Shown: positions 16,796 to 27,195, counted from the first letter of the stretch. The stretch is 64,000 nt of DNA from Flavobacteriales bacterium (GCA_016716605.1 JADJWA010000001.1:3021001-3085000), one strand, 5' to 3'. Numbers and translations: made by a program. Notes: generated by a model from the letters alone, not told the origin.

Positions 16796-17878
16796 TCAGA
16801 ATCTAACGGCCATGCTCGCAGTGATCGCCGTATTGTCCTGACTGGTTCCGCGGATGCTCTGGAAAAGGGGATCGATGCCATGGAAAGTCCTCCCTTCAAG
16901 GCGGACTTGCGCATCGTGGGCAACAGTCAGTTCAAAGCCGAGCGAATAGCCGAACAACGTCAACCCATGCGGTGTCCCGGTAGGCACGATCACCTGCTCC
17001 GGATCACTGTAGTATTCGATGCGGCCTGATGCCCGGATACGCTCGTGGACCTGGCGCCTAACGATGCAAACAGCGCCAGCCCACTCATGCCAGGGATCGG
17101 CTGCGGACTGCTGGATCCCAGCATCGGCGCTAAGCTGAACGCCCCAATGGCCGCCTTCCCAGGAGAACCAGATGTTGTTGAAGAACCTGTAAGATCCGAT
17201 GCTGTCCGGAACATCGCTGCCGGCGAACGTGCTCCAATTGAATTTCACCCGGCTGTTAGGCGACCAGAGCAGCTGCGTGCCGAAGCATGGCGTGTTGTTC
17301 TGTACACGCCTGATCCGCTGCCATCCGTTCACATGAAGCGCCGCGACCTCAAGCTCCTCCGAGATCGTCCACGTGAGCCGAGCGCCGCTGAGGTAATAAG
17401 GAGAGTTCTCCGCGACGATGCTCCGGGTCAGGGTCCAGTTGTCGATGCCGATGGCTGATTCCATGCCGATATGCGAGGTGAACACGCCGGCATCGAGCCA
17501 AATGGCCCTGTTCCGGCTCAGCTTGATGCCCACCCTGGCTTCGTTGATGTTCCGGAGCAGCTCAGGCTCGCCGATGAGGTTCGCTTGCGGGTAGGTTCCG
17601 GCCATCAACCCAAAGGCGGCCCGTGCGCGCGGTTTCTCGTACGTGAGATGGAGCAATCCGAGATTGAGGTCCGTTTCGTTGTGCCGATCGTATTGATAGA
17701 GAAACGGCGGACGATCATCGTCCTGGCTATGCCCGAAATCATAGGCATGGTAGGCATCCACATAGCCCATGAATCGAAGCGCTCCTCCTGCGATTGAATC
17801 TGCAGGTTGCGCACGGGCGATCCCGGATATGAGCAGCGCAGCGATGAACAGACCGAGGGGTCGCTGATGCGCCTTCAT
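16796..17878 (-). CDS. Outer-membrane beta-barrel (porin-like) protein
   Basis: A 360-residue exported protein. A signal peptide covers about residues 1-23 (LFIAALLISGIARAQ). The body is full of alternating amphipathic strands such as RAAFGLMAGTY, INEARVGIKLS and RIEYYSDPEQVIV, and it ends in phenylalanine (ASMAVRF), the outer-membrane insertion signature. It resembles the OmpL-like beta-barrel porin family of Bacteroidota. The chosen ATG at 17878 overlaps the stop of the upstream gene (ATGA), arguing for coupled expression; an alternative ATG four codons upstream is less likely. The transported solute is unknown. Confidence 0.78.
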   Translation of the reverse strand: MKAHQRPLGLFIAALLISGIARAQPADSIAGGALRFMGYVDAYHAYDFGHSQDDDRPPFLYQYDRHNETDLNLGLLHLTYEKPRARAAFGLMAGTYPQANLIGEPELLRNINEARVGIKLSRNRAIWLDAGVFTSHIGMESAIGIDNWTLTRSIVAENSPYYLSGARLTWTISEELEVAALHVNGWQRIRRVQNNTPCFGTQLLWSPNSRVKFNWSTFAGSDVPDSIGSYRFFNNIWFSWEGGHWGVQLSADAGIQQSAADPWHEWAGAVCIVRRQVHERIRASGRIEYYSDPEQVIVPTGTPHGLTLFGYSLGFELTVAHDAQVRLEGRTFHGIDPLFQSIRGTSQDNTAITASMAVRF

Positions 17879-18591
17879 GGTTTGATCCAATGCCTGCCGG
17901 GCTCCTCGAAATCGAATTCACGCGCCTTGCCCGACCTGCGGTGATTCACGATCACCGGTAGGCTGGCGGACGCCTCAAGCGTGGCCATCGCATCGTAAGT
18001 GCAATCTCCGTAGGCATCACAGAACTCCCAGAGTTCAATGCCCCGATCAGGGTCTATCCGCCATGCGCGCACCTCAATGGTATCCTGCCTAGGGTCCATG
18101 GCGTGGCTCACGAGGCTCACGCAGCGCAGTCGGATGTGCTCGCCATCCGTCGGTTCCGGACGATCAACGATCGCATGCGCCAAGGGACCGTCCATCTCGT
18201 TGGTCACAAGCCAATTCCCGCTCAGCTGCATCTGCCGATGGTTCATCCAGTCACTCGGCGCATAGAGGAACCAGCCCCCGTTGATGCGCTTCACGCCGAT
18301 CAGATCCTTCCGGCTCCTGCGGTGATCATTCGGGACCGGGGCAGGGCGGACATTCAATTCGTCCAGCGCCCGCGCCTGCAACCGGATATGCTTGTGCAGG
18401 GCCATGTCGCCCGGGTCGCCAGCCACGCGGCCATGCCAGGAGGTATCGCGGTGGGGCGCAATGAACACCGCATGGTAGCCACTCCGGAAATCGCGGAGCA
18501 GGAAGGTGGTGTCGTTGTGCGTGAAGGGCTGCTGGGCCAGGGCTGCGCTGGTGCCCGCGATCAATATGCCGCTGATCAGCCCCCGGCGCAT
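17875..18591 (-). CDS. Secreted protein of unknown function
   Basis: A 238-residue protein with a signal peptide (ISGILIAGTSAALAQ, cleavage near residue 20) and no further membrane segment. It contains several tryptophan- and aspartate-rich segments (GGWFLYAPSDWMNHRQMQLSG; IELWEFCDAYGDCTYDA with two cysteines that could form a disulfide). No family was recognised. It begins 3 bases after the slyD stop and overlaps the porin-like gene by four bases, so all three look like one operon, which suggests an envelope role for this protein, possibly one needing SlyD. Confidence 0.7.
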   Translation of the reverse strand: MRRGLISGILIAGTSAALAQQPFTHNDTTFLLRDFRSGYHAVFIAPHRDTSWHGRVAGDPGDMALHKHIRLQARALDELNVRPAPVPNDHRRSRKDLIGVKRINGGWFLYAPSDWMNHRQMQLSGNWLVTNEMDGPLAHAIVDRPEPTDGEHIRLRCVSLVSHAMDPRQDTIEVRAWRIDPDRGIELWEFCDAYGDCTYDAMATLEASASLPVIVNHRRSGKAREFDFEEPGRHWIKP

Positions 18592-18594
18592 GCC

Positions 18595-19065
18595 CTAGTG
18601 GTGGTGTCCGCCAGCGCCATGCACATGCCCGTGGGCGATCTCCTCGGCCGTGGCCTCGCGCACATCCGTCACTTCAACGCTGAAATGCAAGGTGACGCCC
18701 GCCAATGGATGATTGCCATTGAGCACCACGGTGCCGTCCTTCACTTCCACTACGCTCCACACCCGGTGGTCCGGGGTCTGGAACTGCATGCCCTCCTCGA
18801 CAGCTTGATCTCCGAATTTCTCGGCTGGCACCCGCTGCAGCAGGCTCGGATCCACTTCACCGTAGCCTTTCGCCGGCTCCACCTCCACGCGCATGCTGTC
18901 GCCCTTGGCCTTGCCCTCCATCTCGGCCTCAAGCCCGGGCACGATCATGCCGCTTCCATGTATGTACGCGAAAGCCTCCTTGCCAGCGCTCGTATCAAGC
19001 AGCTTCCCGTCGGCGTCATTCAAGGTGTAATGGAAAGAGACAACAGAGTTCTTGCCGATGCGCAT
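18595..19065 (-). CDS. slyD: FKBP-type peptidyl-prolyl isomerase, SlyD type
   Basis: A 156-residue SlyD-like enzyme. It starts with the FKBP strand SVVSFHYTLNDADGKLLDTS and has the GSGMIVPGLEAEMEG block near residue 40. An insert-in-flap chaperone domain follows (residues 70-125), and the protein returns to the FKBP fold with NHPLAGVTLHFSVEVTDV. The C-terminus is histidine-rich (HGHVHGAGGHHH), the nickel/zinc-binding tail of SlyD proteins. It is cytoplasmic. The ATG at 19065 was chosen because an in-frame extension to 19383 overlaps the divergent TPR gene and has no signal or domain. A TACATTCG box lies 20 bases upstream. Confidence 0.9.
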   Translation of the reverse strand: MRIGKNSVVSFHYTLNDADGKLLDTSAGKEAFAYIHGSGMIVPGLEAEMEGKAKGDSMRVEVEPAKGYGEVDPSLLQRVPAEKFGDQAVEEGMQFQTPDHRVWSVVEVKDGTVVLNGNHPLAGVTLHFSVEVTDVREATAEEIAHGHVHGAGGHHH

Positions 19066-19085
19066 GCTCGAGGGGGGATGGGCGG

Positions 19086-19093
19086 CGAATGTA
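19086..19093 (-). promoter_or_regulatory. Candidate -7 box for slyD operon
   Basis: The minus strand reads TACATTCG (one mismatch to TAnnTTTG), 20 bases before the slyD ATG. It faces the divergent TACATTTG box of the TPR/riboflavin operon about 90 bases away. Confidence 0.45.
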
Positions 19094-19179
19094 GGCCTGC
19101 CAAGCCAGCACCCCCAGCCGTTTTCCAGCGCGTCACCGGGGCCGGGTCCAGCGCCTCTTCCGCAAGTGCCTCGGAATCC

Positions 19180-19187
19180 TACATTTG
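19180..19187 (+). promoter_or_regulatory. Candidate -7 box for TPR-ribH-ribBA
   Basis: TACATTTG is an exact TAnnTTTG match 41 bases before the TPR gene ATG. A clear TTG -33 box was not seen. Confidence 0.5.
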
Positions 19188-19228
19188 CGCCCCGCCAACG
19201 GAAGGCAATCCGCACTGGCAACGCAGCA

Positions 19229-19918
19229 ATGAGCAAGAAGACCAACGAAGCGGCGCAAGGCAACGACATCGACCTGGGCGCGGTGTACACGCGCACCGAG
19301 CTTCTCCTGGAGAAGAACAAGAAGCCGATCATGTACGGGGCCATCGGACTGGTCGTCGCCGTGGCAGCGATCCTGGGCATCAAAGCGGGCTACCTCGACA
19401 AGCGCGCTGAGGAGGCCGCCGATGTGATCTGGAAGGCCCAGTACTACTTCGAGATCGACTCGCTGAACAAAGCCCTGAACGGTGATGAGATCTACCCGGG
19501 ATTCCTGAGCATCGCCGACGACTATGCCTGGACCCCTAGCGGCAAGCTGGCCCATTATTACCTCGGCGCCATCTATATGCAGCAGGGTGAATACCAACTC
19601 GCCCTCGACCATTACCAGGAAGCCGACCTCGACGACGATGTGCTCCGGGTGATGGCCGTGGGCAATCAGGGCGATGCCCTCGTTGAGCTCGGCCGGACCG
19701 ACGAGGCGGTGCAGCGATTCGAGAAGGCTGCCAGCATGGTGAAGAGCGACTTCACCACCCCCATGTACCTGATGAAGGCCGGTATCCTGCACCAGCAGGC
19801 CGGCAGCTGGAAGGAGGCGCGTAAGGCCTTCGAGCGCATCGCGAAGGAGTTCCCCACGAGCAATGAGGCCACTCAGGCGCGCAAGTACGCCGGATTGGCC
19901 GAGGCCATGGGCGGCTAG
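19229..19918 (+). CDS. Membrane-anchored tetratricopeptide repeat protein
   Basis: A 229-residue protein with a short cytoplasmic start, one membrane helix (IMYGAIGLVVAVAAILGIKA, about residues 35-54), then TPR-type helical repeats facing the periplasm. Clear repeat units are LAHYYLGAIYMQQGEYQLALDHY and a later GNQGDALVELGRTDEAVQRFEKA. The size and layout resemble YfgM-like proteins that associate with the translocon or envelope chaperones; the exact role is not shown. It begins the rightward operon with ribH (9-base gap) and ribBA. The ATG at 19229 is preferred because the longer upstream frame overlaps the divergent slyD. Confidence 0.82.
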   Translation: MSKKTNEAAQGNDIDLGAVYTRTELLLEKNKKPIMYGAIGLVVAVAAILGIKAGYLDKRAEEAADVIWKAQYYFEIDSLNKALNGDEIYPGFLSIADDYAWTPSGKLAHYYLGAIYMQQGEYQLALDHYQEADLDDDVLRVMAVGNQGDALVELGRTDEAVQRFEKAASMVKSDFTTPMYLMKAGILHQQAGSWKEARKAFERIAKEFPTSNEATQARKYAGLAEAMGG

Positions 19919-19927
19919 CGCGTCAGC

Positions 19928-20416
19928 ATGTCCACGGCCGGCAAGCATCATTCGCATTTCGATCCTGCCGGCGTCCCCAGTGGCGCCGGTCATCGTTTCG
20001 CCTTGGTGGTGAGCGAATGGAATGCGGACGTGACGGATGCGCTCTGTCGCGGTGCCCGTGAAACGCTCCTGAAGCATGGCGTGGCTGAATCCGACATCGT
20101 TGAGCGACGGGTGCCCGGCAGCTTCGAACTGGCCGCCGGTGCGCAATTCCTCTTGGAGCGCGGTGGGCTGCACGGGGTGATCTGCTTGGGCAGCATCGTA
20201 CGCGGCGAGACCCCGCATTTCGATTACGTCTGCCAGGGCACCACGCAAGGCATCATGGCCGTGGGCCTCAAATTCAGTGTACCCGTGATCTTCGGCGTGC
20301 TCACGGATGACAACCAGCAGCAAGCGCTCGACCGCAGCGGGGGCAAGCATGGCAACAAGGGCGTCGATTGCGCAGTGGCCGTGCTGAAGATGGCCGCGCT
20401 CAAAGCCGAGGGCTGA
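19928..20416 (+). CDS. ribH: 6,7-dimethyl-8-ribityllumazine synthase
   Basis: A 162-residue enzyme of the penultimate riboflavin step, condensing 5-amino-6-ribitylaminouracil with 3,4-dihydroxybutanone 4-phosphate in the cytoplasm. Typical motifs are VVSEWNADVTDAL near residue 30, VPGSFELAAGAQFLL near residue 63 and the catalytic-loop histidine in GETPHFDYVC near residue 98. FGVLTDDNQQQALDRSGG near residue 125 is the standard substrate-binding end. The length is usual for homopentamer-forming lumazine synthases. It sits between the TPR gene and ribBA, so the branch of two substrates is made and used by adjacent genes. Confidence 0.95.
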   Translation: MSTAGKHHSHFDPAGVPSGAGHRFALVVSEWNADVTDALCRGARETLLKHGVAESDIVERRVPGSFELAAGAQFLLERGGLHGVICLGSIVRGETPHFDYVCQGTTQGIMAVGLKFSVPVIFGVLTDDNQQQALDRSGGKHGNKGVDCAVAVLKMAALKAEG

Positions 20417-20451
20417 GGCCCGAGGGCCCTTGAAGTGCCACCTTTGCAGCC

Positions 20452-21663
<1,212 letters not shown>

Positions 21664-21668
21664 GCCGC

Positions 21669-24600
21669 TCACCTCTTCTTCCGGCGGAACAGATCGCCCA
21701 GCGAATCGAAATCGCGTCGCAGCACCAGGCCCGCGCCCTGCGTGGTGGGCGCTTGGTCGGCCTGGATCAGGTTGCGGTCGTTGGTGAGCGAGAAGGCGCG
21801 CGCCCGGAAGCGGCCCTCGCGCGTGATCAGGTACTCGAGCTGGAAATCGCCGATGAGGGCGCTGGTGGCATTGGCCTGGGCCGCACCGTAGTGCACGCCC
21901 ACGTTGGTGCTGAACAGCAGCCGCTCGTTGAAGAACTGCTTGCTGAAGGCCACCTCGAGCTCGTCCTGCGTGATGGCATCGCCGGGCCGGTAGTTGAAGC
22001 CAAGGTCGAAATCGTTGCTCAAGCCGCTAAGCCAGTTGCTCACCTGGTTGCTCAGCAGTTCGCTGGCCGTGGTCCCAGCGGTGCTGCCAGCCGTGGCTCC
22101 AGCACCGGCGGGCGCCGTACCGGCGCCCGCATAGATGGGCGGTTCCAGGAACCGGTTGAGCACGATCAGCGCGAAAACCTGCCGGCTCATCTCCTGATCC
22201 GTGCTCAGCACGCTGGCCACTTGAGCCCTCAGGTTCTCATCCACTTGCTGCAGCCGCACATCGAAGCCGATCTCCGGGTTCAACATCTTCTCGCGAAGCT
22301 TCATCACCACCTCCACCGGCACGCGCTGCCGGTGGCTCTCGTTGCGCTCCGCTGGCGGCACGATGTCGTACAGCGGCGCTTTCAACCGGTACATGGCCTG
22401 CAGGTCTAGCTGCGCATCGAACGGATCCCCGTACCACGTGATGCGGCCGCCGGGCTGCACGGCGAAGCGCTTGTTCACCACATTGCGCAGGGTGAAGAGG
22501 TAATCGCCCTCGGTGAGGGTGACCATGCCGCTCATGCTCAGGTCTCCGCGCGGGGTCACGCCCAATTCGATCAGGCCCTCCCCGCTCCCGCTCATGATGT
22601 CGCCCACGGTCGGGTCGAATATCACCTCGAAGCGCGCTTCGGGCGTGACGGTGATCTCCATGTTGAGCGTGACCCCGCTGAGGTCCACATCAGCCGCGGT
22701 GCCAGAGCTGTCGATCGGCCCGAAATGCACGAAGGAGATCGGCGAGACCTCCACACTGCCGCCCACGGGCAAGTGCACGTCGGTGCCGGGCGCTGTTTCG
22801 GCCTGGACGCTGACCTCCAGTGAGCCCTTGGAGCCGCTCACGTTGAAATCGCCGGTGGCATAGGCAGTGCCGTAGTAGAGGCTGTTCAGGGCTGCCGTGG
22901 TGTTCAGCACCTGCAAGCGGTCCATGGTGCCCCAGATGTCATAGCTCCAATTGCGAAGACCGCTGTGGGCCACCGTGGCGCCAACGCGAGCCGTGCGGCC
23001 CAGGTCATCGCGCATGATCGCACGATCAACTGCGAACAATTCATCGCCGATCCGCACTCGGGCATCACCGGTATATCGCGTGTTCAGGTAATCGATCCGC
23101 AAGCTGGCCGCGGTCAGGTCAATGGTGCCGTTCAGGTCCGGATTCTCCAATGTCCCCGTGAGAGCGACCTGGCCGGTGGCCATGCCGCCGAGCCCGCTGA
23201 TCCCTTCCGGCAAGTATGCATTAGCCAGGCCCAGGTCGAACCGGTCCATCAGCAACAGCATATCCAGCTCGCCCTGATCGCGCAGCCCCACGCGGCCGGT
23301 GAAATCCAAGGCCTTGATCGCCCTGCGATCAATCTGCCCGTTGAGGTCGAGCGCGCCTTCGCCTTCGAGCCAGGAAGCCGCCAGGGCCACATCGCCTACC
23401 AGGGTCTTCCCTACCCTCACGCTGTCAGCTTTGGCGGCGCTCACCACGTGCGGGGTGCCGTAGAGATCGAAGAAACGGCCATCGGCGCTCAATCGGCCGT
23501 TCACCGGCGGGCCGCTGAAGAGACCTGCGAGGTTGGCGAGCTCAAGTGAATCGATCATGAAGGCCATCGCCTGTTCCGGATCGCGCGCGATGGTTCCGTT
23601 GAGCGCCACCCGTTGCCGGCCGTTGCGCATCTCAAGCCCATGGATCCGCACAGTGGAGGAATCAACTCGGATGCCTGCTGGTTGCGAATTGGCCCATTCG
23701 CCCTGGCCGAAGTACAGCCGTGAAGGCAGCAGCTCAAGCACCATCGAGTTCGGGCCCAGTACCTCACCTGTGAAGGACAGGTTGCCATTGGTGCCACCGC
23801 TGCTGGCGGCCCAGCCCACATCGATGTCGAGCTCATCCTGGTAGGCCTTTCCGGTAATGCCTGTTCCGCTGAACCAGAGGCTGTCGCCGAATTGCTGCCG
23901 CGGGCTCTTGGCCGAGAAGGCGAGCAGGTCGAGGGTCTTGTCGGCGATCACCACGAGTGAATCGAAGCGCATATCGCCGTAGCTCGATCGCGGGAGCATG
24001 GCATATAGGCTCAGGTCGAAGGTTCGCGTGTCGAAGGCGCCGGTGATCGCCGCGCCGGGCTCGATGCGCGCCTCGGGCAGGAAGAGCCGCATCAGCTCGT
24101 CGGTATCGCGCATCCGGGCACTGAAGCGGAAGCGTTGCTCGTCCTGGGCGAAGTCGACCGTGCCGAGCAATGAAGGGAACACGCTGCGCAGCACATGCCC
24201 AAGCGCTTCCGGCAGCTTGGTGGGCAGGAATGGGCCGATGACCTCGGCCTCTGCGAAGCTGCCATTCAGCCGCAGCAGATTCTCTCCTTGGAAGCGGTCG
24301 CTGATCAGGTGGATATCGCCCAGGCCGTATTCATCATCGCCCCGGCAATACGTTATGCCGGTAAGGTTCAGGTCGCCCTGGAGGCTATCGGGCGAGAGCC
24401 TTCCGCGCACGGCGGCATCGAGGCTGAGGGAGCTGTAGCCTTCTTCGGATATGAAGCCGAGGTGGCGCAGATCGGCGTTGAGCAGCTTGGCCGTGAAATC
24501 AACCAATGGCCATCGCCCGCGGAAGTCGGCAAGGCCACTGAAGCGCAGGTGCAGGTCGGGGTCATCGGCTTCAAGCTGGCCGCGGAAGAGATTGCGCGCC

Positions 24601-26111
24601 AAATGGCCCTTCGCGCGGACGCCGCCGATCGTGCGCTGGTTGATGGTGATCAACGGGAAGTCGCCCTCGAGGTCCACCTCCATGTCCCGGAGCTCGCGGC
24701 CCTTCGCCTGCAGCACCACGTTCGCGGTGAGCGGGCCCAGGATGCTGGTGCCAAGCAGCGGTCCCAGACGGAATCCTTCCGTGGCTACACGGCCATTCAC
24801 CACCGCGCGCTGGGTGATGGTGTCGCGCTTGTAGGAGACGTCGGTGCGCAGCACGCCGAGCGCCGTGCTGGCGCGGCCGGTAGCCGTGAATGACCGCAGG
24901 AAGCCCGTGAAGCGCCCGCGCAGGTCCATATCTCCGAGCAAATCCGCCTCGGGCGGCAATTCAAGCAACGCTCCGCTTGTGAACGGAGGAATGGGGACCT
25001 TTTTCAGATCGGCTCGCGCGGCGTGCATCGCATCGATGTCAATGAGCAGGAAGGTCTCATTGATAGCGGGCAGTCCGCTGAGCTCTGCGCTCCCCTCGAA
25101 CCAGGAGCCCTGGCCAAATCCGATGCGCAGCTCACGCCCCTTGAGCTCGCTCACCGTGCCGCGAACGCGTCCGCTCACGGTCATCGGGAAGCGGATCCCT
25201 TCAAGCTCCGGCGCGAACCAGGCGATGTCCGCCATGTCAACCAGCGAGCTGTCAAAATCACCGCGCAGCTGCACGCTGGAGGTGAAATCGCTGAAGTCCG
25301 CCCAGCCCTGGCTCAGCAGCTTCAGTTCACCGCGGGCATGGCTGAACGGCGTGCGCAGGTCCATGCCTTCGACCACTACGCCGCTGGGGCTCACATGCGC
25401 CAACCCAGCCAGGCCATCCACCCGCAGGCCCGAACGCTCCCTGAACCGGGCGCGCTCGAGCAGCGCGCTGATCGAATCGCCGATGGCCTCGAACCGGTAT
25501 CCCTGCACCACGGCGTCCGGGATGTCGATATGCTTGAAGTCAACGCCGAACGGTTCCACCTCGTCATTGGCATCGTGGAAGCTGAAGTGAAGGCCGGTGA
25601 TGTCGAAACGCGCGCTGGTGATGGTCCAGTCGCCGGAACCCGATGCGGAATCAGCGGACGAAAGGGAGTTGAGCAAGAGGGTGAGGTTGCTCTGTGCATC
25701 GCCTTCGGCCGTGGACAGCTTGAATCGCGCATCACGCAGCATCAGCTCGCTCAGCGCAACGGTGCGCTCCTCGGTGCTCACCCGCAAGCCGCGCACACCG
25801 AGGCTCGGCACATGGAACAGGGTATCGGCGCGCAGGTCGCTCACATACACGCCCTCGAGCCAAACGGAGCCATCGAGGGAGAGCGACACCCGGTCTATGG
25901 CAACGGCGGCGCCGATCCGCTCGCTCAGCTCAGCGGCGATCCACTTGGCCACGGCGGTTTGCACCCGGGGAAAGAAGAGCGAGGCGCAGGCCCCGAGAAG
26001 GAGGATGAGCAGCACGAGCACCGCACGGCCGAACCACCGCAGGGCGGTTTTCAGGAATCGGTATGTGCGCTCGCGCTTCAGCCCTCGGATAGCTTTGCCG
26101 CCCCCTGCCAA
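21669..26111 (-). CDS. tamB: Translocation/assembly module protein TamB (DUF490)
   Basis: A protein of about 1480 residues with one N-terminal membrane anchor (AVLVLLILLLGACASLFF, about residues 27-44) and a very long beta-rich periplasmic body, the AsmA/TamB-type lipid bridge that helps outer-membrane assembly or lipid transport. The C-terminal DUF490 region is clear: VASVLSTDQEMSRQVFALIV, then LGFNYRPGD and SKQFFNERLLFSTNVGV before a basic end. No TamA-like gene adjoins. No ATG fits: the open frame runs back to 26402 but overlaps tsaD. The TTG at 26111 gives a short basic N-terminus and lies 19 bases after a TACTTTTG box, so it is the preferred start. Start confidence is moderate; identity is high. 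Confidence 0.88.
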   Translation of the reverse strand: MAGGGKAIRGLKRERTYRFLKTALRWFGRAVLVLLILLLGACASLFFPRVQTAVAKWIAAELSERIGAAVAIDRVSLSLDGSVWLEGVYVSDLRADTLFHVPSLGVRGLRVSTEERTVALSELMLRDARFKLSTAEGDAQSNLTLLLNSLSSADSASGSGDWTITSARFDITGLHFSFHDANDEVEPFGVDFKHIDIPDAVVQGYRFEAIGDSISALLERARFRERSGLRVDGLAGLAHVSPSGVVVEGMDLRTPFSHARGELKLLSQGWADFSDFTSSVQLRGDFDSSLVDMADIAWFAPELEGIRFPMTVSGRVRGTVSELKGRELRIGFGQGSWFEGSAELSGLPAINETFLLIDIDAMHAARADLKKVPIPPFTSGALLELPPEADLLGDMDLRGRFTGFLRSFTATGRASTALGVLRTDVSYKRDTITQRAVVNGRVATEGFRLGPLLGTSILGPLTANVVLQAKGRELRDMEVDLEGDFPLITINQRTIGGVRAKGHLARNLFRGQLEADDPDLHLRFSGLADFRGRWPLVDFTAKLLNADLRHLGFISEEGYSSLSLDAAVRGRLSPDSLQGDLNLTGITYCRGDDEYGLGDIHLISDRFQGENLLRLNGSFAEAEVIGPFLPTKLPEALGHVLRSVFPSLLGTVDFAQDEQRFRFSARMRDTDELMRLFLPEARIEPGAAITGAFDTRTFDLSLYAMLPRSSYGDMRFDSLVVIADKTLDLLAFSAKSPRQQFGDSLWFSGTGITGKAYQDELDIDVGWAASSGGTNGNLSFTGEVLGPNSMVLELLPSRLYFGQGEWANSQPAGIRVDSSTVRIHGLEMRNGRQRVALNGTIARDPEQAMAFMIDSLELANLAGLFSGPPVNGRLSADGRFFDLYGTPHVVSAAKADSVRVGKTLVGDVALAASWLEGEGALDLNGQIDRRAIKALDFTGRVGLRDQGELDMLLLMDRFDLGLANAYLPEGISGLGGMATGQVALTGTLENPDLNGTIDLTAASLRIDYLNTRYTGDARVRIGDELFAVDRAIMRDDLGRTARVGATVAHSGLRNWSYDIWGTMDRLQVLNTTAALNSLYYGTAYATGDFNVSGSKGSLEVSVQAETAPGTDVHLPVGGSVEVSPISFVHFGPIDSSGTAADVDLSGVTLNMEITVTPEARFEVIFDPTVGDIMSGSGEGLIELGVTPRGDLSMSGMVTLTEGDYLFTLRNVVNKRFAVQPGGRITWYGDPFDAQLDLQAMYRLKAPLYDIVPPAERNESHRQRVPVEVVMKLREKMLNPEIGFDVRLQQVDENLRAQVASVLSTDQEMSRQVFALIVLNRFLEPPIYAGAGTAPAGAGATAGSTAGTTASELLSNQVSNWLSGLSNDFDLGFNYRPGDAITQDELEVAFSKQFFNERLLFSTNVGVHYGAAQANATSALIGDFQLEYLITREGRFRARAFSLTNDRNLIQADQAPTTQGAGLVLRRDFDSLGDLFRRKKR

Positions 26112-26130
26112 GGACCAGGCCGCTTCCGGC

Positions 26131-26138
26131 CAAAAGTA
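26131..26138 (-). promoter_or_regulatory. Candidate -7 box for tamB
   Basis: The minus strand reads TACTTTTG, an exact TAnnTTTG match. It sits in the 39-base gap between tamB and tsaD and excludes start codons further upstream if it is used. Confidence 0.55.
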
Positions 26139-26150
26139 GCCGGGGCATGC

Positions 26151-27173
26151 ATGACCGCCCCGAAGCCCCTGCTGATACTCGGAATCGAGAGCAGCTGCGA
26201 CGATACGGCCGCTGCCGTGCTGGCCGATGGCGTGGTGCGGAGCAACGTGGTGGCGGGCCAGGAAGCGCACGCCCTCTGGGGCGGCGTGGTTCCCGAATTG
26301 GCCAGCCGCGCGCATCAGGAGCATATCGTGCCCGTGGTCCATCAGGCATTGGGCGAGGCAGGCGTGGGCGCGGAAGACCTTGACGCCATCGCCTTCACCC
26401 AAGGCCCAGGGCTCATGGGCTCCTTGCTGGTGGGCGCCTGTTTCGCGCGCAGCATGGCCCAGGCCTTAGGCAGGCCGCTGGTAGCCGTTGATCACTTGAA
26501 GGCCCATGTGCTCGCGCATTTCATCCGCGATGGTGAAGCGCGCCCAGTGCCTTCCTTCCCTTTCCTCAACCTCACTGTGAGCGGTGGCCACACGCAGTTG
26601 ATCCTGGTGGAAGCTCCGGACAGCATGCGCATCATCGGCACCACGCGCGACGACGCTGCCGGCGAGGCCTTCGACAAAGGCGCCAAGGTGCTGGGCCTCC
26701 CCTATCCCGGCGGCCCATTGATCGATCGGCTCGCGCGAACAGGCGATCCATCGCGCTTTACGCTCCCATCGCCCGTGATTGCCGGCCTCGACTTCAGCTT
26801 CTCGGGCATCAAGACGGCATTCGCCAACCTCGTTCAGCAAAGCCTTGCGCAGGATCCGGCCTTCATCGCAAGGGAATTGCCCCACCTATGCGCCTCGCTG
26901 CAGCACCGGATCGTCAGCGAGCTGCTGGCCAAATTGCGGAAAGCGGTCCATGCCCACGGCATCCGCCACGTGGGCATCAGCGGAGGGGTGAGCGCCAACA
27001 GTGCCCTTCGCGTGCGTGCGACCGCGCTAGCTGCCGATGAAGGTTGGCAGCTGTTCCTTCCGCCCTTCGCCTATTGCACGGACAATGCGGCCATGGTGGC
27101 CATGGCCGGCCATTTCGCGCTTCGCGCGGGGCAGCATGCCGCGCTGGATACGGTTCCGGTGGCGCGGTGGTGA
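26151..27173 (+). CDS. tsaD: tRNA N6-threonylcarbamoyladenosine transferase
   Basis: A 340-residue TsaD (Kae1/Gcp) protein that transfers threonylcarbamoyl to A37 of ANN-decoding tRNAs, acting with TsaB and TsaE. The N-terminal LGIESSCDDTAAAV block opens the ASKHA ATPase fold. The iron-binding histidines are in VDHLKAHVLAHF (near residue 112-120), followed by LTVSGGHTQLI. The phosphate motif GISGGVSANSALR lies near residue 275 and the CTDNAAMVA motif near residue 308. The ATG at 26151 gives the family length; the frame is open far upstream only because it is antisense to tamB. It heads the tsaD-clpS-M48 cluster. Confidence 0.95.
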   Translation: MTAPKPLLILGIESSCDDTAAAVLADGVVRSNVVAGQEAHALWGGVVPELASRAHQEHIVPVVHQALGEAGVGAEDLDAIAFTQGPGLMGSLLVGACFARSMAQALGRPLVAVDHLKAHVLAHFIRDGEARPVPSFPFLNLTVSGGHTQLILVEAPDSMRIIGTTRDDAAGEAFDKGAKVLGLPYPGGPLIDRLARTGDPSRFTLPSPVIAGLDFSFSGIKTAFANLVQQSLAQDPAFIARELPHLCASLQHRIVSELLAKLRKAVHAHGIRHVGISGGVSANSALRVRATALAADEGWQLFLPPFAYCTDNAAMVAMAGHFALRAGQHAALDTVPVARW

Positions 27174-27180
27174 GGCTCCT

Positions 27181-27188
27181 TATTTTCG
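27181..27188 (+). promoter_or_regulatory. Candidate -7 box for clpS
   Basis: TATTTTCG (one mismatch to TAnnTTTG) ends 7 bases before the clpS ATG, in the 22-base gap after tsaD. It would give an almost leaderless transcript. Confidence 0.4.
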
Positions 27189-27195
27189 GCCCACC

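Noticed and set aside
26112..26402. N-terminal extension of tamB over tsaD
   Set aside because: Antisense to the start of tsaD, no features, and upstream of the -7 box.
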